The position numbers were made by a program, and so were the translations under genes. This document shows positions 18,067 through 26,255 of a stretch of 63,598 nucleotides of DNA, piece by piece. The notes under the pieces were generated by a model. That model was not told where the DNA came from. It did no database searches and saw nothing but the letters and a program-made list of their open reading frames with translations. The stretch comes from RBG-16-64-43 sp964353865 (GTDB taxonomy: Bacteria > Chloroflexota > Anaerolineae > Anaerolineales > RBG-16-64-43). The stretch is taken from contig CAYGXJ010000064.1 in the NCBI GenBank assembly GCA_964353865.1, forward strand, positions 1 to 63,598, written 5' to 3'. Positions within the stretch are counted from its first letter, which is position 1; every line of letters starts with the position of its first letter.

Positions 18067-18798
18067 CTAGTAGCGCAACACGAGCGGCAGCATCACAAGC
18101 CAAGACACCGGCATGTACGAGAAGCTGGATATCTCATGCCGAGTTTCTGCACCGTCTTCATCATACAGTTTGACCAAGTTCTGGCTCTGATAGGCCTGGC
18201 CGGGCAGCGGCGGAGTATGGTTGAAGATGCCCGCAAGGTTCATGGGGGACTCATTGTGGTAGATGGTGCCGGCGATTTCAATCTCCAGGTAGGCGGCGTA
18301 GGTTCCATCTGCTGTGCCAGCTGAGGTGAAGGGTGGCAAGTCGAGAGTGTCAGCGGTGGCGTTTACCTGCTCTTCGATTTCCCCCAAGGTTGCCTGGGTT
18401 GTGCGCAGTCGCACCAGGACGCTGCCAACGGAACTCGTGCCGTGCAGATTGAGAGCGACGAACGTGGCGGCAACCTGTTCGAGCCCGTTACCATTTGTGT
18501 CTGACGCTTCCCCCGCGCCCGATGTGGCGAGGACGTCGGAGGAGGTTCCACTCAGCTCAACTGCCACAGGCACGCTGGCCATCAGCAAAAGCAGCGTGCC
18601 CCTGGCGTGAAGGAACTCCCGCGGAAGAGTCGCCGGGTCCGCCAGGGAACTGGATCCCCGAGGCAGGCTTTGTTCCCCCCTTCGCGCGCTCGCGGCGACA
18701 AGCGGCGGGATCTTGCCCGACAGGGCGTGGATTGGAGCGGAGGAAGTGATGACAAGCGCCACGATGAGCGCAGTGGCGATGCGTAATGCTGCTTTCAT
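18067..18798 (-). CDS. Secreted protein of unknown function with C-terminal LPLVLR tail
   Basis: A 243-residue protein with a cleavable signal peptide (residues 1-25, ending SSAPIHA) and no domain I recognise. The middle is rich in Thr/Ala/Gly with beta-strand character. The region ASDTNGNGLEQVAATFVALN looks like a calcium-type DxNxxG turn seen in secreted adhesive proteins. The last residues, SWLVMLPLVLRY, match the short hydrophobic ending I have seen on many exported Chloroflexota proteins. I took the ATG at 18798 because it follows GGGGAGAG and starts the signal peptide. A longer start at 18903 would bury it. Confidence 0.6.
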   Translation of the reverse strand: MKAALRIATALIVALVITSSAPIHALSGKIPPLVAASARRGEQSLPRGSSSLADPATLPREFLHARGTLLLLMASVPVAVELSGTSSDVLATSGAGEASDTNGNGLEQVAATFVALNLHGTSSVGSVLVRLRTTQATLGEIEEQVNATADTLDLPPFTSAGTADGTYAAYLEIEIAGTIYHNESPMNLAGIFNHTPPLPGQAYQSQNLVKLYDEDGAETRHEISSFSYMPVSWLVMLPLVLRY

Positions 18799-19156
18799 GT
18801 CTGCTCTCCCCGGTAGTTTGTGCGCTGCGAAGATGCGACCGAGACGTCCAATCGGTGGGCGGGAATATCGACGGCAACACGGTCTGGGGGCTGCGACGTT
18901 CAATCACTCCAGGTAAGGGGAGACCGGCCCGAGGATCGGGTTGCTTTGATTGTGGCAGTTGAGAATCAATCCGGCAAACGAACTTCTTGTGATGTCGGCC
19001 GGCGGGGTTCGATGGGAGGACGATGATGGTCGGGGCCAATTGAGGTTTCGATCCCACCCGGAGCTGGAGGCTCTCGAGATTCAACGGCCAGCCGCCGGAT
19101 GGAGTAGGCGGAGTATACACCCGCTCAGCGGCATGGGCTTGCCGCCCGTGCCTTCC
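18799..19156. other. Intergenic region, nothing recognised
   Basis: This 358-bp spacer holds the promoter region of the secreted protein gene and the 3' flank of the aminotransferase gene. I find no gene, hairpin or repeat that I can support. Confidence 0.4.
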
Positions 19157-20347
19157 TCAGGCGGGGGTCCGCGCCGCGATTCTCGCGGTCACACGACTCA
19201 GACCCTCTCCGAATTCGGCCACCGGCGTCAGCAGGCTGAGCACGATGTGCTCGCTCTGGGGGAAATCGAAGAAGAAACCCGGTTGCACGATGACATTGTC
19301 ATCCACGAGCAAGTGATAGGTCAGGTCCTCATCATCCTCGCCTTCCGGTAGACGCACCACCAGATACCAGCCGCCCTCGCGAGGAAGCAAGTGCGCAGGC
19401 GATCCGCCGCCGAAGGCTTGCCCCGCGGCGCGATGGTTTTCTCCCAGGCGCTCGCGAATCCTGGCCTGCAGCGGGCCGCGCGTGGGCAGCAGCGATTCCG
19501 CGGCGAGTTGCGCCGGCGTCGAGGCCGACAGATATGCATCCGCAATGAATTCCAGCCGCGCGCCGGCCTCGCGCACCATTGCCTCGGCTCCGCTCATGCG
19601 CACCCAACCCAGTTTGAGTTGCGGCGCCCCGATAACCTTGGAGAGACCGCTCAGACGCAGGGTCAGGCCGCGCGCCCCATCTTCGGCGGCTGCAGCCGGC
19701 GCCGCAAAGCCTTCGGCCGGGTAGTCGTAAAACACCTCGTCCAGGATGATCGGGCATCCCTTGCTGGCACACAAGCGCTGCATTCTCAAGGATTGGTCCG
19801 GGGTCAGGTAGGCTCCGGTCGGGTTGTTCGGATTCACCAGGATGACGGCGCGCGTTCGTGAGGTGAACGCCCGCTCGAAGGCCTGCTCGTCAATACGCCA
19901 GCCACCCTCGGCCGAGCCGTATGAAGGGAATCGCTTCAGGCGGCAGCCCTCGAGGGTGATCAGCATTTCGAACAAGGGATACGAGGGCTGCGGGACGAGA
20001 ATGTCGTCGCCTGGATTGGCGAACAACTTGATCAACTCGGCGTAAGCCTGGCTGGTACTCGCGCTCAAGAATACGGCCTCCGGCTTCGTGGGCAATCCGC
20101 GATCGGCGTAATAGCGAGCCACGGCCTGTCGGGAGCTCAGCATGCCGCACGGATCGGGGCTGTACTCTGCGATGCGAGGGACAGCCAGCGCGCGGGCGAG
20201 AGCCTCGGGTTGCGGCCCCAGCCCGCATTGCGGCGGGTTGGAACGCGTGAGATCCAAGAGGGGTGTGCCGGACGCGCGCAGTCGGTCGAGCGCACGCTGC
20301 AGGCGCCCCGGGCTCAGATCGGAATCCAATCGCGAAGAGAAGATCAC
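19157..20347 (-). CDS. Class I/II pyridoxal-phosphate aminotransferase
   Basis: A 396-residue fold-type I aminotransferase. It has the substrate loop (LDLTRSNPPQCG), the NPNNPTGAYLT motif, the ILDEVFYDYP aspartate and tyrosine that contact the cofactor, and the catalytic lysine in LSGLSKVIGAPQLKLGW. The amino donor cannot be set from sequence. The first codon overlaps the gluconokinase stop (ATGA at 20347-20344), so the two are coupled, though their activities do not suggest one pathway. Confidence 0.87.
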   Translation of the reverse strand: MIFSSRLDSDLSPGRLQRALDRLRASGTPLLDLTRSNPPQCGLGPQPEALARALAVPRIAEYSPDPCGMLSSRQAVARYYADRGLPTKPEAVFLSASTSQAYAELIKLFANPGDDILVPQPSYPLFEMLITLEGCRLKRFPSYGSAEGGWRIDEQAFERAFTSRTRAVILVNPNNPTGAYLTPDQSLRMQRLCASKGCPIILDEVFYDYPAEGFAAPAAAAEDGARGLTLRLSGLSKVIGAPQLKLGWVRMSGAEAMVREAGARLEFIADAYLSASTPAQLAAESLLPTRGPLQARIRERLGENHRAAGQAFGGGSPAHLLPREGGWYLVVRLPEGEDDEDLTYHLLVDDNVIVQPGFFFDFPQSEHIVLSLLTPVAEFGEGLSRVTARIAARTPA

Positions 20348-20898
20348 GCGGGGCGTGTCCTCACTCGGTCGTGGCGAGCCGCCTTTCTGCTTCCCCCGAC
20401 CGATTGCGAATCGAGCGACCGCAGTTCTGCCAGGACCTGTGCAACGATGGCCTCGGGCGGCTGGGCGGCGTCGAGGGCCAGGCCGTGGCGCGGCTCTTCC
20501 AGCGTGGCGAACTGGCTGTCAATGAGCGATGCGGCCGCGAAGTGGCCGCGACGTGCGACGAGCCGCGTTCGAATCACTGCCGGTTCGGCGCGCAAATACA
20601 CCCACAGGATGCGCGGCGAGGTTTCGCTCAGCTTCGCGCGATACACCTCCCGCAGCGCCGAACAAGCGAACACGGCGTCTTTGCCTTCGTGCTCCATCCC
20701 GGCCATGAGCCTGGCGAGTGCTTCAAGCCATGGCATGCGGTCATTATCGTCGAGCGGCTCCCCGCGACTCATCTTATCGACATTCGCGGTCGGGTGCATA
20801 TCGTCACCGTCGATGAAGGCCCAGCCCAAAGCCCGAGCGAGTGCACTGCCCACGGTGGTCTTGCCCGCGCCGGCAACACCCATTACGACGACGATCAC
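20344..20898 (-). CDS. gntK: Gluconokinase
   Basis: Gluconokinase phosphorylates gluconate to 6-phosphogluconate. The 184-residue product has the P-loop MGVAGAGKTTVG and the family signature GDDMHPTANVDKMSRGEPL with DDNDRMPWL, followed by ACSALREVYR. I prefer the GTG at 20898 because it follows GGGAGG and places the P-loop ten residues from the start, as usual for GntK. An ATG at 20973 would add 25 residues without family support. No gluconate transporter is adjacent. Confidence 0.87.
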   Translation of the reverse strand: MIVVVMGVAGAGKTTVGSALARALGWAFIDGDDMHPTANVDKMSRGEPLDDNDRMPWLEALARLMAGMEHEGKDAVFACSALREVYRAKLSETSPRILWVYLRAEPAVIRTRLVARRGHFAAASLIDSQFATLEEPRHGLALDAAQPPEAIVAQVLAELRSLDSQSVGGSRKAARHDRVRTRPA

Positions 20899-20988
20899 CT
20901 GCGGCGCCTCCCGCCAGAGGCGAAAGGGCAAGGTGCTGCGCGCAGGGAGCGCGTGCCCGTGCGGCCGCGCCATTGGCAGAATATCATC

Positions 20989-21420
20989 CTAGCTCTCCTG
21001 ACCGCGGGTACCGCGGCCGCCGCTGCGTGAGCCTTTGAGCTGTGAGCGGAGCTTCTTAGCACGCAGGCGTTTCTCCCGCGCCGCGCGCGAAGGTTTGGTG
21101 GCCACCCGCAGGCGGGGCGGGCGCGCGGCACGCCGAATGGCGACCGCCAGCTTGCGTAGCACTTCGCGGCGGTTGGCCTGCTGCGTGCGATGCGTATGCG
21201 CGACCAGGGTGAGCACGCCCAGGCGGTTGACGCGCTTGTGCTCCAGTTGGGCAAGCCTCTCGCGCACGGACGAGGGCAAGGACGACCCGGCCAGGCGGAG
21301 GCGCAACTGGGCCGCGGTGGCCACCTTGTTCACGTTTTGCCCGCCCGGGCCGGGCGAGCGCACGTACTCGATGGTGACTTCGTCATCCCGCAAGCGCAGG
21401 GTCGGACTGATCTCGATCAT
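20989..21420 (-). CDS. arfB: Alternative ribosome-rescue peptidyl-tRNA hydrolase ArfB
   Basis: A 143-residue stand-alone release-factor domain that hydrolyses peptidyl-tRNA on stalled ribosomes. It carries the catalytic GGQ loop (SPGPGGQNVNKVATA) and a long basic C-terminal tail (KPSRAAREKRLRAKKLRSQL) that inserts in the empty mRNA channel. The start at 21420 (MIEISPTLRLRDDEV) matches the usual beginning of the family. It lacks the codon-recognition domain of class I release factors, which is why I do not call it prfB. Confidence 0.9.
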   Translation of the reverse strand: MIEISPTLRLRDDEVTIEYVRSPGPGGQNVNKVATAAQLRLRLAGSSLPSSVRERLAQLEHKRVNRLGVLTLVAHTHRTQQANRREVLRKLAVAIRRAARPPRLRVATKPSRAAREKRLRAKKLRSQLKGSRSGGRGTRGQES

Positions 21421-21696
21421 CGGTGTAATCGCCGCGGTCAACTTGGCTGGGACAATTCTACTCGCACAGGGCGGGGCGCAGGCGGGCATCCGCGTGCGGC
21501 GTGGCCTTGTGGAGGCGCGCAGCGGGCCCAGGCAAGGCATGTCCCTCAGGCCGCCAGACAGGCGTGTAGGCCGCGCACCTCTCCAGAAACCACCGGACGC
21601 AGCGGCCGACACCTGCGTGGATGGGCAGCACGGTGGTGGCTGTCGTCCAGGATCGACCAGCGACCCGGGAGCAGGCCGGTTACGTGAAAGTATGTA
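21421..21696. other. Divergent intergenic region, upstream part
   Basis: No gene is supported between the arfB start and the corA promoter. The arfB promoter should lie here but I do not see a clear one. Confidence 0.35.
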
Positions 21697-21725
21697 TTGA
21701 CATGACCCGCCTCGAGGCCTAGTAT
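21697..21725 (+). promoter_or_regulatory. Consensus sigma-70 promoter of corA
   Basis: TTGACA (21697-21702), a 17-bp spacer, and TAGTAT (21720-21725) form the best promoter in this part of the window. Transcription should start near 21732, giving a leader of about 230 nt before corA. Confidence 0.7.
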
Positions 21726-21732
21726 CCTGTTG

Positions 21733-21962
21733 AGCTTGGCAATCGGATTGCGGCGGACACGCCGCGCGGTACGCCCGAGGCCAGCGGAAGGAGGCGGCAG
21801 GGGACAACTGACGCGTGAGCAGCATTCCCCATCGGGGCCCGTTCGTCCAGGCAGGTACGCGCGTGGGGAGCACCCCGCCGGTGATGGCGTCGGTGCGGTC
21901 GATGCGCGTGGCGCCCGGGCGACATTCGCGGAAGGAGCGTGGTTTTATCGGGAGGCACGTCA
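21733..21962 (+). promoter_or_regulatory. Long GC-rich 5' leader of corA
   Basis: The untranslated leader predicted from the promoter is about 230 nt and rich in short complementary segments. Examples are GGGGCCC near 21835-21841 and GGGGAGCACCCC near 21867-21878. It does not contain the M-box magnesium riboswitch motifs as I know them. Regulation through this RNA is a suggestion only. Confidence 0.3.
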
Positions 21963-22895
21963 ATGATCACTTACTACCTGAGCACCGATCACGGATTGGA
22001 AATCCTGGCGCAACCGGCGGCCGGCTGCTGGATCAACGTCGTGGCCCCCTCGGCCGAGGAGGCCGCCGAATTGCAGGCGATGCTGCGCGTACCCCAGGAC
22101 TTCATCACCTATCCTCTAGACGTGGGCGAGATGGCGCGCACCGAGCGTGAGAACGGCGCCACGTTGATGGTCCTGCGTGTCCCTTACTACCAGGGCCAGA
22201 CCGCCGATATTCCTTACACGACGGTCCCGGTTGGCATCATCCTGACCGAGTCTTACATCACCACGGTGTGCAAGACCGAAACCGATGTGATCCAGGCGCT
22301 GGTGGCGGGGCGCGCTCGCGGGCTGCTGACCGGCAAGCCCAACCGCCTGACCTTGCAGCTTCTCTTGCTGACGGCTTCACAATTCCTGGCCTACCTGCGG
22401 GAGATCAACAAATCGGTCGATCGGCTGGAGGATCAATTGCAGCGCTCGTTGCGCAACCGCGAGGTGCTGGAGCTCTTGAAGTTCCAAAAGAGCCTGACCT
22501 TCTTTGCGACCGGGCTGACCTCCAACGAGCTGATGCTGCAGCACTTGCAGAAGAGCCGCTTGTTCGAGCCATTTGCCGAAGATCAGGACTTGCTGGATGA
22601 CGTGTTGACCGAGGTGCAGCAGGCGATCGGCATGACCAACATCTCGTCCAACATCTTGAGCCAGATGATGGATGCCTTTGCCTCAATCATCTCGAACAAC
22701 CTGAATGTGGTGATGAAATTCCTGGCGTCGGTCACGATCATCCTCAGCCTGCCGACCATGATCGCCTCCTTCTACGGCATGAATGTCAAGCTGCCGCTGG
22801 GCGGGCACGAGATGGCGTTCCTGTTCATCGGCATTGCCTCAGTGGCAATCATGATGGGGACTCTGCTCGTATTCTGGCGCAAGGACTGGCTCTAG
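21963..22895 (+). CDS. corA: CorA family divalent-cation (Mg2+/Co2+) channel
   Basis: A 310-residue CorA-type channel with a soluble alpha/beta domain, a long helical stalk (residues about 140-240), and two C-terminal membrane helices. The selectivity motif YGMN (FYGMNVKLPLGG) ends the first helix, and the basic FWRKDWL closes the second. The ATG at 21963 follows GGGAGG. It stands alone between divergent arfB and a convergent degV. Mg2+ is the likeliest ion, but family members also move Co2+, Ni2+ or Zn2+. Confidence 0.9.
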   Translation: MITYYLSTDHGLEILAQPAAGCWINVVAPSAEEAAELQAMLRVPQDFITYPLDVGEMARTERENGATLMVLRVPYYQGQTADIPYTTVPVGIILTESYITTVCKTETDVIQALVAGRARGLLTGKPNRLTLQLLLLTASQFLAYLREINKSVDRLEDQLQRSLRNREVLELLKFQKSLTFFATGLTSNELMLQHLQKSRLFEPFAEDQDLLDDVLTEVQQAIGMTNISSNILSQMMDAFASIISNNLNVVMKFLASVTIILSLPTMIASFYGMNVKLPLGGHEMAFLFIGIASVAIMMGTLLVFWRKDWL

Positions 22896-23214
22896 GTGCA
22901 TCCGCGGACCTTCCGCAGAACTCGGAAATGTGCGCGGCGATTGTCGCCCGCGATGAAGAGTGCCACGGCCGGCCCGGCCGGTGGGCCCTGAGTGGCCTTG
23001 CGAACGGTGAAGCAGATTGCATTGCCGGGTGCCTGAGGGATTGAGCCAGGCGGCTGAGCAATTCACACTGGTGGTATGAGCGGTTGGGGGAGATCCGTCG
23101 CTCAGAGACCTCCGCCGGGCCACTTGAACCTCAGGATGACGTTTTCAAGAAGGACCTGCGCGCGGCTGATGCCGCGCGCAGGTGCGTTGACTAGCGTGAG
23201 AGTCAGCGGCGACC
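22896..23214. other. Convergent intergenic region
   Basis: This 319-bp spacer between corA and the second degV holds no supported gene. Its only clear structure is the hairpin at 23154-23183. Confidence 0.4.
23154..23183 (-). terminator. Terminator hairpin downstream of degV
   Basis: A perfect 13-bp stem ACCTGCGCGCGGC / GCCGCGCGCAGGT has a 4-nt loop. On the minus strand it is followed by CCTTCTTG and lies about 30 bases after the degV stop. Confidence 0.65.
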
Positions 23215-24081
23215 CTATGCGGCCGACGCCCGCGCCGCAATGCATGCGAATCCCACCGCGCCGGGGCCGATGTGTGAACCGATCACGGAGGTGACGTTCG
23301 CCGAGAGCAATGCCTGGCCTTGGGGAAACAAATGGCGCGCCTGTTCGGCCAGCGCCTCTGCCTCCCGAGGTGCGTTTGTGTGGAGGAGGGCCAGACGCTC
23401 GAGCGGCCCTAACGCGGCTGTCAGCTCGATAACCCGGCGTAGCGCCCGTGCCCGTGTGCGGGTTCGTTCGGACCCGGCGCGCCCATCGTGCATGGTGAGG
23501 AGCGGTTTGACCTTGAGCAGAGTTGCGATCCCAGATTGGAACCCGGAGACGCGGCCGCTGCGCCGCAGGAATTCGACCGTGTCGAGAGCGGCGATCACGT
23601 GAGTCCGCTGCCCCTGGTCGGCAAGCCGGTCCAGCAGATCGCCCATCGGCGCCCCATTCCTGGCCGCTTCCGCGGCAGTGAGGACCATAAGACCGGTTCC
23701 CAAGCTGAGCTGCCCGGAATCGAGGACGGTGACCTTGGCGGCACCCACCTCCTGGGCCGCCAGGCGAGCCGTATCGACCACCGCGCTCAAGGAGGAGGCA
23801 ATGTGAATGGAGAGAATCTCCCGCGCCCCTTCGGCCGCCAGGCGCTCGTACACGTTGCGGAATGCCCCTATACCGGGAACTGCCGTTGTGGGGGAGGACT
23901 TGAAGTGTGGCAGGCGCTCATAGAATTCCTGCCGTGTGAGATCCACACCGTCAAGATAACTCAGGCCATCTGCGTTGATGACAAGCGGGACCACGGCAAT
24001 GCCGTATTCGTCCACGATTGCCTGAGGAATGTCACACGTGCTGTCGGCAACGATACGAATGGTCATCTCAGGCTTTCCCAT
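23215..24081 (-). CDS. DegV family fatty-acid-binding protein (second copy)
   Basis: A 288-residue DegV/FakB-like protein. The N-terminus RIVADSTCDIP is the family signature, followed by SSPTTAVPGIGAF, IHIASSLSAVVDTARLAAQ and the closing SHIGPGAVGFACIAA. It should bind a fatty acid for transfer to a kinase partner. The ATG at 24081 follows AGAGG. No fatty-acid kinase (FakA/DAK) gene is adjacent. Confidence 0.88.
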   Translation of the reverse strand: MGKPEMTIRIVADSTCDIPQAIVDEYGIAVVPLVINADGLSYLDGVDLTRQEFYERLPHFKSSPTTAVPGIGAFRNVYERLAAEGAREILSIHIASSLSAVVDTARLAAQEVGAAKVTVLDSGQLSLGTGLMVLTAAEAARNGAPMGDLLDRLADQGQRTHVIAALDTVEFLRRSGRVSGFQSGIATLLKVKPLLTMHDGRAGSERTRTRARALRRVIELTAALGPLERLALLHTNAPREAEALAEQARHLFPQGQALLSANVTSVIGSHIGPGAVGFACIAARASAA

Positions 24082-24240
24082 TGCTTACCTCTCACCGTTG
24101 CGCAGGCGCGCTTCGATCCCGAATGGGTCGGAGGGCATGGTTCCAGCGCCCCAAACCATGTGGGCGGATCACAGATTATACTCATCCCCTGGAGATTTCG
24201 TCACCATGGTCGAATCCATTGTGGGGCATAAGTCCAAGAC

Positions 24241-25422
24241 TCACCTCTCGGCGATGCGCGGCAACTTACGCCAAAGGAAGGTTAACAGCCAGACAAGAAT
24301 CAGCGCTCCAAACAACCCCGGTGCCCAAGTGCCCAGGCTACCCAAGAGGAATCCTCCAAGCGTTGGAGCGATGACCCGAGTCAGGCTCTCGAGCGCGCCC
24401 GACAGGCCGAGAGTGCCGCCGACCTCGTCCGGGCTCACGGCCTGAGTGATCGCGCTGTTGATGACCGTGTTTAGAATGCCTCCGGAGAGCGCGATGGGCG
24501 CAAGCACCGCCAGGAGCGCAGGCACATTGGCCACCAAGGCCCAGGCCCCGAGCGAGATGGCCATGAGGGCCGTCGAGAACACTATGAGGCGCGCCTCACC
24601 GAATCTCCTCGACAGCCGGCCGACCAGAAGACCCTGCACGATCACCGAGAGCACACCCACGTAAGTGAGAATCAGGCCGGTGCCCTCCGCGTCCAACGCG
24701 AAGCGCCGCAACGCGTACAAGCCGAAGATGGTTTGCAGCATGGCGAAGGCCAGACCGAAAAAGAAGCGCGTCTGCAGCAGCGGGCCAACCTGCGGGCGGC
24801 GCAGCGCCGATCGAAGCGCCTGCAGCGTGATGGGCGGGCGCGTGGTAGTACGGGAAATTGCCTCGCGCCGTTCGGCGGGCAGGGATTCTGGAAGCCAAAG
24901 GGCGATGAGCGCCAAGTTGAGCAGGGATAGCCCGACCGCGACAAGTGCTGGAACGGCGTAGCCCCATTGGCTGAGGAACCCCCCGGCCACCGGGCCGAGG
25001 ATGAAGCCCAGCCCGAAGGCAGCCCCGATCAAGCCAAACCCCTGTGCGCGGTTTCGGCTGTCGGTGGAATCGGCAATGTAGGCCTGCGCGACGGTGAGAT
25101 TGCCTCCGGTCAGGCCATCTAGCATGCGGCTGGCGAAAAGGACCCACAACGAGCCCCCCACGGCGAGCATCACAAAGCCGACGAATGTCCCAAATACACT
25201 CACGAGAAGAATCGGCCGCCGCCCAAAACGGTCCGACAGGCGTCCGAGCAGCGGTGCGCCGAAGAGCTGCGCAGCGGCATAGGAGGAAACGAGCAGTCCG
25301 ACGACCAGGCTGCTTGCGCCGAGGCTGTCGGCGTAGTATGGAAGCAGCGGCAGTATCAGGCTGAACCCGAGCAGGTCGACGAATACGACCAGGAAGATCG
25401 AGGCGAGCTGTCGTCTCTTCAT
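24241..25422 (-). CDS. Major facilitator superfamily efflux transporter
   Basis: A 393-residue 12-helix MFS protein of the drug:H+ antiporter type (TetA-like). Motif A is GRLSDRFGRRP between helices 2 and 3, and the antiporter segment is FGLGFILGPVAGG in helix 5. The start overlaps the SDR stop (ATGA at 25422-25419), making it the last gene of the regulator-membrane protein-SDR-MFS run. Placement behind a CarH-like regulator suggests export of a product linked to light or cobalamin status. The substrate is unknown. Confidence 0.85.
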   Translation of the reverse strand: MKRRQLASIFLVVFVDLLGFSLILPLLPYYADSLGASSLVVGLLVSSYAAAQLFGAPLLGRLSDRFGRRPILLVSVFGTFVGFVMLAVGGSLWVLFASRMLDGLTGGNLTVAQAYIADSTDSRNRAQGFGLIGAAFGLGFILGPVAGGFLSQWGYAVPALVAVGLSLLNLALIALWLPESLPAERREAISRTTTRPPITLQALRSALRRPQVGPLLQTRFFFGLAFAMLQTIFGLYALRRFALDAEGTGLILTYVGVLSVIVQGLLVGRLSRRFGEARLIVFSTALMAISLGAWALVANVPALLAVLAPIALSGGILNTVINSAITQAVSPDEVGGTLGLSGALESLTRVIAPTLGGFLLGSLGTWAPGLFGALILVWLLTFLWRKLPRIAER

Positions 25423-26255
25423 TCATTCATCCGTGTGGGGAAAGCGCCCATAGCAGCGGGCGTAGCAGGAGTCCGTTGGGCGATCAACCGAGGCAGTTTG
25501 CGCAGCATGGAGAGCAGACCCTGCATGCGCAACTCCCCAGGATGATGCGAGGGGTTGCCCAGGCGGCGCACCAGACGTTCCGCGGCAACGTGCGGTTGAT
25601 CGGCCAGGAGACGCACCACGGTGGGGAACACGCGCATGACACGAACCGCCTGGCTGCCAATGACCGTTGGGCGGAGGGTCATGTCGGTGAGCATCAGTCC
25701 CGGGTTGAACCCCAGCACCCTCACACCCGAGCCGCGCAATTCGGATTGGAGCGTGCGGGTGAATGAGCGGGCCCATGCCTTCGAGGCGGCGTACGCCCCC
25801 GTAATCGGTGTCGCATGCATGTCATCGCCACGCCCGTACAGGTTGACGATCGTCCCGCGACGCGCTGGCACCATGTGGTCCAGGGCGGCCTTTACCCCGA
25901 ACAGCGTCCCCAGGATGTTGGTCGCAACAACGGAGGATGCCTCGGCCAGAGGCAGATCGGCCAGGGTGGCAGCGGGGGCGGCATAGGCGGCGTTGTTGAC
26001 CCACACGTCGAGCCGGCCGAACACCCTGAGCGCCTCCGCGCTCAACGCCTCCACTTCGGCGGCTGCGGTCACATCACAACGCACAGCTCGTAGTCGTTCA
26101 CCATACGCGGCCAGCTCGGCCAGAGCGCGGTCGACAGATGCTTGCGAGCGGGCAGAGACCACGACGCAGTAACCAGCCTTGAGCAAAGAATGGGCCAGGA
26201 CGAGGCCAAACCCTCGCCCGCTGCCTGTGACGACGGCCACTTGACGGTTGGCCAT
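25419..26255 (-). CDS. Short-chain dehydrogenase/reductase
   Basis: A 278-residue SDR with the NAD(P) motif TGSGRGFG (residues 10-17), the NNAA motif (87-90), and the YxxxK pair Tyr155/Lys159 in AYAASKAWA. The serine that normally sits about 13 residues before Tyr is not visible: the strand reads TIVNLYGRGDD rather than IVNISS, so catalysis may differ from classical SDRs. The ATG at 26255 follows GGGAGGG and overlaps the upstream stop by one base (TGATG). The reaction is unknown. Context implies a substrate made or modified with the neighbouring membrane protein. Confidence 0.83.
   Translation of the reverse strand: MANRQVAVVTGSGRGFGLVLAHSLLKAGYCVVVSARSQASVDRALAELAAYGERLRAVRCDVTAAAEVEALSAEALRVFGRLDVWVNNAAYAAPAATLADLPLAEASSVVATNILGTLFGVKAALDHMVPARRGTIVNLYGRGDDMHATPITGAYAASKAWARSFTRTLQSELRGSGVRVLGFNPGLMLTDMTLRPTVIGSQAVRVMRVFPTVVRLLADQPHVAAERLVRRLGNPSHHPGELRMQGLLSMLRKLPRLIAQRTPATPAAMGAFPTRMNE

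Noticed and set aside
21733..21962. M-box magnesium riboswitch in the corA leader
   Set aside because: I could not find the conserved M-box segments. I only report a long leader.
20989..21963. 324-residue extended version of ArfB
   Set aside because: The family starts at MIEISPTL (21420). The extra N-terminal part is low-complexity translation of the divergent promoter region.
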